The position numbers were made by a program, and so were the translations under genes. The notes beneath the pieces were generated by a model, which saw nothing but the letters and a program-made list of their open reading frames with translations, did no database searches and was not told where the DNA came from. A DNA stretch of 64,000 nt from Anaerolineales bacterium. Lineage in GTDB: Bacteria; Chloroflexota; Anaerolineae; Anaerolineales; E44-bin32. Below, piece by piece: positions 46,457 to 53,297 of this stretch; position 1 is the stretch's first letter, and every line of letters begins with the position of its first letter. The stretch is from contig JARGGH010000002.1 of NCBI GenBank assembly GCA_029210945.1, positions 62,001-126,000 on the forward strand, read 5' to 3'.

Positions 46457-46479
46457 CGACGGTCGCGCCGTCGATTTTT
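46457..46479 (+). terminator. Terminator-like hairpin before the CoA-transferase promoter
   Basis: CGACGG-TCGCG-CCGTCG is followed by ATTTTT. No plus-strand gene precedes it closely, so it may block read-through. It overlaps the -35 of the next promoter by 2 bp. Confidence 0.5.
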
Positions 46480-46506
46480 GGCGGGGAAGACGGAATGGTC
46501 TAAAAT
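46478..46506 (+). promoter_or_regulatory. Promoter of the CoA-transferase operon
   Basis: TTGGCG (46478-46483), a 17-bp spacer and TAAAAT (46501-46506). The first gene begins 75 bp downstream after a GGAGG site. Confidence 0.6.
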
Positions 46507-46580
46507 CTATCTAGCTTCGTCAAAGGTTTCCTTTCACACGACATACACTTTCGGACAGCAGCATTCGTGGAGGTTGATCT

Positions 46581-47558
46581 ATGAATATTCTTGATGCCGG
46601 ACAGGGCGATCTGATCCAGCCGGCGGATCTGGACGCGTTCCGCAAACATAACCGTGAGAAACCAAAAGCGATGATCGATAAGCGCATGACGGAGGCGGAA
46701 GCGGTCAACCGCTTTGTGTTTGACGGGGCGTATATCGGCACCGAGCTCTACGGCACCGTGCGCTGCCCGATGTCACTGGTCAATGAAGTCATCCGGCAGG
46801 GGAAGACAGATCTGCGCATGGCGGGTCAGGGCGTGTTAGAGACGGACGTGCTGCTCGCCGCGCATCTGGTCAAGGAGCTCGATCTGACCTATATCGGGCT
46901 TGAGGTTTACGGCATATCGCACCCGTTCCGACGCGAGATGGAGAACGGCCGGATCGAAAAATGCGTCGAGTGGAGCAACGCCGCGTTGGCATGGCGTTTC
47001 AAGGCCACTGCGATGGGGGTGCCATTCCTGCCGATGCGCTCGATGCTCGGCACGGACACCTTCAAATACAGCGCCGCCAAAGTCGTCACCGATCCGTATG
47101 GCGGCGGGCGGGTGGCGATCGTGCCAGCGTTGATTCTGGACGTGGGTTTGATCCACGTACACCGTGCCGATATGTACGGTAACGCTCAAATCGACGGCAT
47201 CAGCGGTTTCTGCGCCGAGATGGCACGCGCTTCAAGGCGCCTGATCATCAGCACGGAGAAGATCGTGCCCAGCGAGGAGATCCGGGCGAAACCGGACCGC
47301 ACGATCATTCCATACTACCTGGTAGATGCGGTTGTCGAGGCGCCGTTTGGATCCCATCCGGGCGAGATGTACTACACATACGCGCGTGATGAAGACCAGA
47401 TCAAGGAGTGGGTGGAAGCCTCGAAAACCGAGCAGGGGTCGCAGGCATATCTTAACAAGTATGTCTACAGTCTGGAGGATCACGCTGCCTACCTGGATTT
47501 CATCGGGCAGGAGCGCCTGGAGAAATTGGAAGGCATGATTGCGGGGAGGGACCGATGA
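46581..47558 (+). CDS. CoA-transferase family subunit A (glutaconate CoA-transferase-like)
   Basis: A 325-residue alpha chain of a class I CoA-transferase. The N-terminal GTELYGTVRCPMSLVNEVI region, VLETDVLLAAHLV and the conserved HVHRADMYGNAQIDG match GctA/YdiF-type alpha subunits. The beta chain follows with a 4-bp overlap. Several related families use the same fold (glutaconate, 3-oxoacid or cholesterol-ring CoA-transferases/hydrolases), so the substrate is not settled. Confidence 0.85.
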   Translation: MNILDAGQGDLIQPADLDAFRKHNREKPKAMIDKRMTEAEAVNRFVFDGAYIGTELYGTVRCPMSLVNEVIRQGKTDLRMAGQGVLETDVLLAAHLVKELDLTYIGLEVYGISHPFRREMENGRIEKCVEWSNAALAWRFKATAMGVPFLPMRSMLGTDTFKYSAAKVVTDPYGGGRVAIVPALILDVGLIHVHRADMYGNAQIDGISGFCAEMARASRRLIISTEKIVPSEEIRAKPDRTIIPYYLVDAVVEAPFGSHPGEMYYTYARDEDQIKEWVEASKTEQGSQAYLNKYVYSLEDHAAYLDFIGQERLEKLEGMIAGRDR

Positions 47559-48322
47559 GCGAGGGGCGCTACAACACCTCGGAACTGTTGATCTGCACGG
47601 CCTCACGTTTGATGCCCGACAAGACGACCGTATTCGTAGGCACTGGGATCCCCATGCTGGCCGGCTCGCTGGCGCAGAAGATGCACGCGCCGGACCTTGT
47701 GGCGATCTTTGAGTTCGGCGGAACCGGGGCGATCCTGGAGGAACTCCCGATCGCGGTGGGTGGACAGCGCACATTCCACCGTGCCGTTTCAGCCTCCGGA
47801 TTGCTCGAGATCATCGAGACCGCCCAGCGGGGATTTGTCGATTACGGATTTTTGGGCGGGGCGCAGATCGACCCCTACGGCAACCTGAACAGCACCGTGA
47901 TCGGTGATCATGCAAAGCCTAAGGCGCGCTTGCCGGGCAGCGGCGGCGGGAACGACGTCGGCTCGCATTGCTGGCGGACGATCGCCATCATGCGCCACGA
48001 CACACGACGCTTTGTGGAACAGGTCGATTTCATCACCACGCCGGGCTATCTGACCGGGCCCGGCGCGCGTGAAGCAGCCGGCTTGCCGGTGGATACAGGC
48101 CCCTACCGGGTGGTGACCACGCTGGCGGTGCTGGGTTACGAAGAAGAGAGCAAACGCATGATGCTGCTCGAGACGCAGCCCGGCGTGAGCGTGGACGAGG
48201 TCGTGGAGAACACGGGCTTCGAGTTGGTGATCCCGGATGATGTTGGTGAAAACCCTCCTCCAAGCGATGAGGAATTGAGGATTTTGAGGGACGAGGTGGA
48301 TCGGAACAGGTTGTATATTTAG
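47555..48322 (+). CDS. CoA-transferase family subunit B
   Basis: A 255-residue beta chain. TVFVGTGIPMLAGSLAQKMH, the FEFGGTGAI segment near the expected catalytic Glu, and the conserved GFLGGAQIDPYGNLNST are visible. Together with subunit A it forms the heteromeric enzyme. The operon ends in a repeat-rich intergenic region. Confidence 0.85.
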   Translation: MSEGRYNTSELLICTASRLMPDKTTVFVGTGIPMLAGSLAQKMHAPDLVAIFEFGGTGAILEELPIAVGGQRTFHRAVSASGLLEIIETAQRGFVDYGFLGGAQIDPYGNLNSTVIGDHAKPKARLPGSGGGNDVGSHCWRTIAIMRHDTRRFVEQVDFITTPGYLTGPGAREAAGLPVDTGPYRVVTTLAVLGYEEESKRMMLLETQPGVSVDEVVENTGFELVIPDDVGENPPPSDEELRILRDEVDRNRLYI

Positions 48323-48342
48323 GGATCAGGGATTAGGAAAAT

Positions 48343-48383
48343 GGGGCACTCGGGCACCCTGGCACTCGGTCACTCTGGGCACC
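48343..48383. repeat. Short imperfect tandem repeat
   Basis: Four imperfect units of about 10 bp on the theme GGCACTCGG / GGCACCCT / GGCACTCGG / TCACTCTGG. It lies in the gap between the CoA-transferase operon and the tRNA cluster. Confidence 0.5.
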
Positions 48384-48460
48384 TTTGCGAGCCGCTGCAG
48401 GTGGCGCAATCCATGATCACTGCGGGATATTGCTTCGTCGCGCCGCTCCTCGCCATGACG
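48384..48460. repeat. MITE-like palindromic repeat
   Basis: A roughly 77-bp element beginning TTTGCGAGCC and ending GCTCCTCGCCATGACG. Its internal GCAATCC and GGGATATTGC are near-inverted. The sequence type matches a dispersed intergenic repeat common in Chloroflexota and deltaproteobacterial genomes; its mobility is unproven. Confidence 0.5.
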
Positions 48461-48472
48461 TAGAGATGTAGT

Positions 48473-48555
48473 AGTGGCGCATTGCAACGCGCCACTGCTA
48501 TTGTCGATCGTAAAACGCTGAAAAGGCCAAACGGCGCCGGGCCTACAAACGATCG
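48473..48555. repeat. Two adjacent palindromic elements
   Basis: AGTGGCGC and GCGCCACT flank ATTGCAAC at 48473-48496. A second element at 48505-48555 is bounded by CGATCGT and ACGATCG and contains a GGCGCC core. Like the palindrome at 44187, these look like REP-type repeats. Confidence 0.5.
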
Positions 48556-48619
48556 GTGCCATTGCTGGTCGGGGTTTGAATCAAAAAACCGCACCCTGAT
48601 TAGATGCGGCTCGTTCTAG

Positions 48620-48693
48620 CGCGCCCGGCAGGACTCGAACCTGCGACCCCTTACTCCGCAAGCAAGTGCTCTCATCCACTGAGCTACGGGCGC
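48620..48693 (-). tRNA. tRNA-Arg (anticodon GCG)
   Basis: A 74-nt cloverleaf: acceptor GCGCCCG/CGGGCGC, D-arm with A20 (AGTGGATGA loop), anticodon arm CTTGC-TTGCGGA-GTAAG, and T-arm GCAGG-TTCGAGT-CCTGC. The anticodon GCG reads CGC/CGU arginine codons. The discriminator is G and CCA is not encoded. The GCG anticodon is unusual for bacteria, which mostly use ACG. Confidence 0.92.
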
Positions 48694-48725
48694 AATTTGT
48701 AGGACGATTATAACAGGCAATCTGG

Positions 48726-48816
48726 CGGGGAGGGAGGGATTCGAACCCTCGATAGAGGCTTTAACCCCTATAAGCGCTTAGCAGGCGCCCCCGTTCAACC
48801 ACTCCGGCACCTCCCC
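48726..48816 (-). tRNA. tRNA-Ser (anticodon GCT)
   Basis: A 91-nt class II tRNA. Acceptor GGGGAGG/CCTCCCC, D-arm beginning TGCCGGAGTGG, anticodon loop CTGCTAA, long variable arm, T-loop TTCGAAT. It reads AGC/AGU. CCA is not encoded. Confidence 0.95.
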
Positions 48817-48823
48817 GGGCAAA

Positions 48824-48915
<92 letters not shown>

Positions 48916-48981
48916 GATGGCCAAGGCATTCTACCACGCAGGGTCGCACAGCGTCAAAGAAACCGTGAAAATGACCGTACC

Positions 48982-49722
48982 TCAAGCCTCCCAGATCTGG
49001 TAAAGGCCCAACGCGCCGGTCTCGCCATCCGAATAGAAGGTCTCCTGGACCCGGTATCCCGCCTGCTCACCCAGTTCACTGAGTTCAGCCGCGCTGAAGT
49101 GATGCACATAGCGTATCCCCTCCCCATCCCGCCGCCAATCGATTAGATAATCACCCTCTTCGACCTGCCCAGAGCTGAGCCCAACCGTCTCCCAGGGCAG
49201 CACGCGGGCGCGCAGCCGCTCGCTGTCCATGAAGTTCCAGACGGATAACGACAGCCTGGCGCCCGGTTTAGCCAGGTCATGAAGCTCGCGGACAAGCCCC
49301 TCGCGGGCGTCCCGACCTGGAATGTGATGGAGCGAGGCGAAGGCGACTTGATGGTCATAGGGCGGGTGGAATCGTTGGCCGGTGTTCTCCAGGATTCTGG
49401 CCGCGAGCTGATCCGCGCCGAGCTCTGCAGAGATAAATGCGAAGCGGTCATCGCTCTTCACGTTTTCTCTCGCGATCGCTAACATAGCTGCACTGAGGTC
49501 AATCCCCAGATAATGACCCCTAAAACCGTGTTCAGCCAGCGCCGAGGCGAGCTCACCGTTGCCGCAGCCGAGGTCCAGCACGCGCTCACAATCAAGGATT
49601 GTGGGCACGAGCCTCTGGACGCCAGGCTGCAGACGGCCGCGCGTGCTGGCGAACGAATCGGCGAAGGTTTGATAGAATTCAGTGTTGATCAACCTGATTT
49701 TCTGCAGAACATCGGGATCCAT
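48982..49722 (-). CDS. Trm9-like SAM-dependent methyltransferase
   Basis: 246 residues. The N-terminus has EFYQTFADSFASTRGR, including the F-x-x-TR motif seen in Trm9/ABH8-type tRNA methyltransferases. It is followed by motif I VLDLGCGNGELASALAE, LGIDLSAAMLAIAREN, and a C-terminal YVHHFSAAELSELGEQAGY segment. In eukaryotes Trm9 methylates carboxymethyluridine at tRNA position 34. The start at 49722 leaves 18 bp before the divergent elp3 gene. The longer frame to 50700 is antisense to elp3 and is rejected. The tRNA role is inference. Confidence 0.75.
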   Translation of the reverse strand: MDPDVLQKIRLINTEFYQTFADSFASTRGRLQPGVQRLVPTILDCERVLDLGCGNGELASALAEHGFRGHYLGIDLSAAMLAIARENVKSDDRFAFISAELGADQLAARILENTGQRFHPPYDHQVAFASLHHIPGRDAREGLVRELHDLAKPGARLSLSVWNFMDSERLRARVLPWETVGLSSGQVEEGDYLIDWRRDGEGIRYVHHFSAAELSELGEQAGYRVQETFYSDGETGALGLYQIWEA

Positions 49723-49740
49723 AGGTAGGATTATACGCGT

Positions 49741-51336
49741 ATGAGCGTCGAAGAGGTCTGGCTGCACGATCAAACAACGCCTGAGATGCGCGCCCTGGCC
49801 AGGAACATCCTGGAAGATGTGCGCGCCGGTATGAGCGTTAAACAGGCGGTCCGGCAGCACCCGCTGTCGGAGGGCGGTTTCATCGGTAAGTCGACCCTGA
49901 TCAGGGTGTACCGTGAGCTGACCGATGCCGGCGAGTGGCAGCCTGATCGCAAGTTGGTGCGGCGCCTGCGCATGAAACCGGTGCGCACGCTCTCCGGTGT
50001 CACCACGGTCACCGTGCTCACCAAACACTACCCATGCCCGGGCAAATGCATCTTCTGCCCGGACGACTACCGCATGCCGAAATCCTACCTGCCGGACGAA
50101 CCCGGCGCGATGCGCGCCCTGCATCATGAGTTTGACCCGTTCGATCAGACGCAGGCGCGCATCGAGGCGCTCCACGCCATCGGGCACCCAACCGACAAGA
50201 TCGAACTGCTCATCCTGGGCGGGACCTGGAGCGCCTACCAGAAAGACTATCAGGAATGGTTCCTCAAGCGCTGTTTCGACGCCATGAACGGATTCGAAGC
50301 GGACACCCTGGCTGAGGCGCAGAAAGCGAACGAAACCGCTGAGAGCCGCAACGTCGGCCTGGTGATCGAGACGCGCCCGGACCATGTCAACCCGCGTGAG
50401 ATCGCCCGCCTGCGAACCTATGGCGTGACGAAGGTCCAGATGGGCGTGCAGAGTCTGGACGATGAGATTCTGGCGATGAACGACCGCGGCCACACCGTGC
50501 AGCAGAGCCATGAAGCGGTGCGGCTTCTTCGGGCAGCGGGTTTCAAGGTCGTGCTGCACTGGATGCCCAACCTGTTCGGAGCGACATTGGAAAGCGACCG
50601 GGAGGATTTCGAGCGTCTCTGGGGCGATGCGGACATGCAGCCGGACGAAATCAAGATCTATCCCTGCCAGCTGCTGGAAGACACCGTGCTGTATTCTCAC
50701 TGGGAACGGGGCGATTACAAACCTTACACAACCGAAGAACTCATCGAGCTGCTTGCAGATATCAAACCCACGATCCCGCGCTACTGCCGGGTTAACCGCA
50801 TCGTCCGCGAGATCCCCTCGACAAATGTGGTGGAGGGCAACAAGCGTACGAGCTTACGGCAGGATGCGAAGCGCGAGCTCGAAGCCCGTGGGCTGCGGTG
50901 CCAGTGCGTGCGCTGCCGGGAGGTGCGCGGAAAGAGCGTCGATGCAGAAGAGCTCGGGATGGAAGACCTGGTTTATCGAACCGGCGGGAGCGAGGAGCAT
51001 TTCCTATCTTATGTCACCCCGGAAGATGACCTGGCCGGCTACCTGCGGCTAACCCTACCATCGGAAGGCGGTCCGCCCACTGGCTTGAGCGATCTTGAAG
51101 GCGCGGCGATCGTACGGGAAGTACATGTTTATGGACAATCTCTCGAGGTCGGGCAATCCCTCGATGGGACCGCACAGCACAGCGGCTTGGGAATGAGATT
51201 GATGCAGCAAGCCGAAGAGCTCGGACGCGACGCGGGTTATGCTCGTCTGGCGGTTATTTCCGCCATCGGAACCCGGGAATACTACCGCAAATTGGGCTAC
51301 GAGCTGGGCGAGAGCTACATGTTGAAGGATCTGTGA
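49741..51336 (+). CDS. elp3: Elp3-family tRNA uridine(34) acetyltransferase / radical SAM enzyme
   Basis: 531 residues. The radical-SAM cluster motif is CPGKCIFC (Cys99, 103, 106), followed by LLILGGTWSAYQKDYQEWF and VQMGVQSLDDEIL. The C-terminal GNAT domain has SGLGMRLMQQAEELGRDAGY and REYYRKLGYELGESYMLKDL. Elp3 makes 5-carboxymethyl-type modification at wobble uridines; a Chloroflexota (Dehalococcoides) Elp3 is a known structural model. It is divergent from the Trm9-like gene and followed by a terminator. No accessory Elongator genes are present, as usual for bacterial Elp3. Confidence 0.93.
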   Translation: MSVEEVWLHDQTTPEMRALARNILEDVRAGMSVKQAVRQHPLSEGGFIGKSTLIRVYRELTDAGEWQPDRKLVRRLRMKPVRTLSGVTTVTVLTKHYPCPGKCIFCPDDYRMPKSYLPDEPGAMRALHHEFDPFDQTQARIEALHAIGHPTDKIELLILGGTWSAYQKDYQEWFLKRCFDAMNGFEADTLAEAQKANETAESRNVGLVIETRPDHVNPREIARLRTYGVTKVQMGVQSLDDEILAMNDRGHTVQQSHEAVRLLRAAGFKVVLHWMPNLFGATLESDREDFERLWGDADMQPDEIKIYPCQLLEDTVLYSHWERGDYKPYTTEELIELLADIKPTIPRYCRVNRIVREIPSTNVVEGNKRTSLRQDAKRELEARGLRCQCVRCREVRGKSVDAEELGMEDLVYRTGGSEEHFLSYVTPEDDLAGYLRLTLPSEGGPPTGLSDLEGAAIVREVHVYGQSLEVGQSLDGTAQHSGLGMRLMQQAEELGRDAGYARLAVISAIGTREYYRKLGYELGESYMLKDL

Positions 51337-51363
51337 AATGCATCTGCGTGTGGATGCAATAAC

Positions 51364-51393
51364 AATCCCGCCAGACGATCGGCGGGATTTTGT
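51364..51393 (+). terminator. Rho-independent terminator after elp3
   Basis: AATCCCGCC / GGCGGGATT with an 8-nt loop is followed by TTTGT. Confidence 0.85.
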
Positions 51394-51479
51394 CTGTCAC
51401 AACGTCGCGCTGCTTCCGGTGTGCAGCCGCAAGCGCGCTCTAAAGCACGCTGGGCGGCATCTCGCCTGACCGGATCCGG

Positions 51480-51860
51480 TCATGGCTCGACGGCTTCGAC
51501 GAGGATGCGGGTGCCGGAGGGGATCCCCTTGAACGCCGCGACGTCGTCCTCGATCATCCCGAAAGGGTTGACCGTAGACGCGGCGCGCGGTTCATCGCTG
51601 TGGCTCGCCGGCGTCGGCCCGAAAAAGATGCAGAATGCATTGCCCGGCGGCCAGTAAGTCAACTCGCCAACTTTCATTTCCACTCGGGCATCAGGGGCTT
51701 CATCCAGCGAGAGCCCGATGCCAAAATAGAATTCGTCACCCCAGGTCTGGACGCTGGTTTCGATCGGCAGGATGGACCATATCTGGTCCGCGGTGTCGTT
51801 GTCCGAGAGCGTGCCGTGCACGATCTGCCCACCCACCTCGATGCGGATCCTGCGTGCCAT
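51480..51860 (-). CDS. Cyclophilin-like fold protein (TM1367/DUF369 family)
   Basis: 126 residues. The pattern NDTADQIWSILPIETSVQTW, then GDEFYFG, then YWPPGNAFCIFFGPTPAS is that of the TM1367 cyclophilin-like family. Members have the cyclophilin barrel but lack prolyl-isomerase active-site residues; the function is unknown. The ATG at 51860 is the better start, as the longer frame gives non-family residues. Confidence 0.75.
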   Translation of the reverse strand: MARRIRIEVGGQIVHGTLSDNDTADQIWSILPIETSVQTWGDEFYFGIGLSLDEAPDARVEMKVGELTYWPPGNAFCIFFGPTPASHSDEPRAASTVNPFGMIEDDVAAFKGIPSGTRILVEAVEP

Positions 51861-51888
51861 GAGTGCCTCCTCGCTGGCGTTGAGTTCG

Positions 51889-52365
51889 TTAGATAGCGGT
51901 CCCGACAAGCCTGAAATGGAGCTCTGCCGGGATCGTCCGGAGTACGCGTTGAATCGTAGTCTGGGGCTGAAATTCGATCAAGTGCCCTGCGCAGCGGCAA
52001 TCCGAAGATCCGAAGCGGCGCGGTCGCCGCACCCCCAGCGCGGACAGAGCGGCTGCCCATCCGCATTCGCATAGCTCGCCCTCAAACGACCATCCTACGC
52101 CCTGGATGGAGGCTTTATTAAGCAGGTGATCGATATGCCAATGAGGGCGCTTATGCTGTGCCGGGCGCAGGTGCCGGGCGAGCCGGGCCGCCAGCCCGCC
52201 GGGACCGCGGGCGCTGCCGATGTAGGCGTAGGATCCAGGGCGAAAATGAAAGCTGCCGAGACGGCCGATATCGAGTTTGGAGGGTTCCGTTAACCCGAAC
52301 AGTAAGAGGTAGAGCCCGCCTGCAGATGGGAAATCGAAAACGAATGGATGAGATGACGCCGCCAT
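51889..52365 (-). CDS. GIY-YIG-like nuclease family protein (DUF123)
   Basis: About 158 residues. GLYLLLFGLTEPSKLDIGRL, GSYAYIGSARGPGGLAARL ARHLR and KRPHWHIDHLL match the DUF123 subgroup of the GIY-YIG fold (spaces only for reading). The CGWAAALS and FGSSDCRCAGHL cysteines near the end may bind a metal. No DNA target is known for this subgroup. The start at 52365 is preceded by GAGGG; 52461 would overlap the DUF429 gene. It forms a run with the neighbours on both sides. Confidence 0.75.
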   Translation of the reverse strand: MAASSHPFVFDFPSAGGLYLLLFGLTEPSKLDIGRLGSFHFRPGSYAYIGSARGPGGLAARLARHLRPAQHKRPHWHIDHLLNKASIQGVGWSFEGELCECGWAAALSALGVRRPRRFGSSDCRCAGHLIEFQPQTTIQRVLRTIPAELHFRLVGTAI

Positions 52366-52433
52366 GCAGTTTGAACCCTCGCCAGAATATGACAATAGAG
52401 GATCCGCCTCGAAGGTTGAGAAGGTGCTCTTCA

Positions 52434-53153
52434 TCAGGCCAACCGGGGCTCGACGATCCAACCTTCCAGGATATTGCCCTGCTCATCAACAATCGGGTCA
52501 TAGCCTACCAGAATCACGCCGTCAGGATCCCGGCGTGCAATCGCGTCCCCTGCGGGCAGGACCACAGCCGCCTGAAGCTCGTCGTGACTGAGCCCCTTGG
52601 GAAGGTCATAGCCGGTGACCTGGCCCAACTGTTTAGTGAAGCGGTTGAGATCGGCGCGTTTGACACGGCTTTTCCCGGGCAAGCGCTCTAGTCCGAGCAG
52701 TTCCCAGGCCGCCGATGGGAACGATTCCACGACCCAGCGGCGTTTTCGCCTTCTGTGCCAACCGGCATGCATCAGAGACCAGCCATAGGTAAAATGCAAT
52801 TCATGGAACAAGTCGATCGAGAATTGGATGTAGCGTAGGAAGTTCTTCGGCTTGGCCTGACCCGGGATGCCTGTTTTCCCCGGGGTGTTCAGGACGCGTT
52901 CGGAGAGACGCATGTGTTCGATGGACGAATCTGGGTGCCGCCATCCGTGGGGACCGTCAAGGAGCAGGACCCCAACGTCGTTGACTTTACAGAAGGATTC
53001 TAAGGCTGCCGCACAATCAGCCGCTTCAGGTTCGCCTGACAGGCCGAGTTCCTCAGGGTCAGGGAACCCGGGTTCACCTGTGCCCTCTTCGAGCAGCGCA
53101 ATGCCGAAGTCTCTATAACGCCGGCTGGCGAGATCGATCGATAGGACCTTCAT
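52434..53153 (-). CDS. DUF429 family protein
   Basis: 239 residues. The RNase-H-like start MKVLSIDLASRRYRDFGIAL, LLLDGPHGWRHP with a conserved Asp, SERVLNTPGKTGIPGQ, and VVESFPSAAWELLGL fit DUF429, a family of actin/RNase-H-like fold proteins of unknown role. A GGAGGAAG site lies before the ATG. It leads into the DUF123 gene, so the two may share a transcript. Confidence 0.75.
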   Translation of the reverse strand: MKVLSIDLASRRYRDFGIALLEEGTGEPGFPDPEELGLSGEPEAADCAAALESFCKVNDVGVLLLDGPHGWRHPDSSIEHMRLSERVLNTPGKTGIPGQAKPKNFLRYIQFSIDLFHELHFTYGWSLMHAGWHRRRKRRWVVESFPSAAWELLGLERLPGKSRVKRADLNRFTKQLGQVTGYDLPKGLSHDELQAAVVLPAGDAIARRDPDGVILVGYDPIVDEQGNILEGWIVEPRLA

Positions 53154-53237
53154 GGCAACTTCTTCCTCCAGTTTCTGTGCTCCTGTGGATTGAGTATAAC
53201 ATTGCACCCTCCGGCACGGCATCCGACTTGTGGGAGA

Positions 53238-53265
53238 ATTGGCGGTTCAGGGGTTCGGATATAAT
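53238..53265 (+). promoter_or_regulatory. Likely promoter of the ABC exporter gene
   Basis: TATAAT (53260-53265) is a perfect -10. The best -35, ATTGGC/TTGGCG around 53238-53244, is 15-16 bp upstream. The ABC gene starts 33 bp downstream. Confidence 0.5.
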
Positions 53266-53297
53266 CCCTACACCTATCTCTAAAACGAAGGAAATCC

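Noticed and set aside
49723-50700. N-terminal extension of the Trm9-like methyltransferase
   Set aside because: It is antisense to elp3, with no homology; the methyltransferase start at 49722 is clear.
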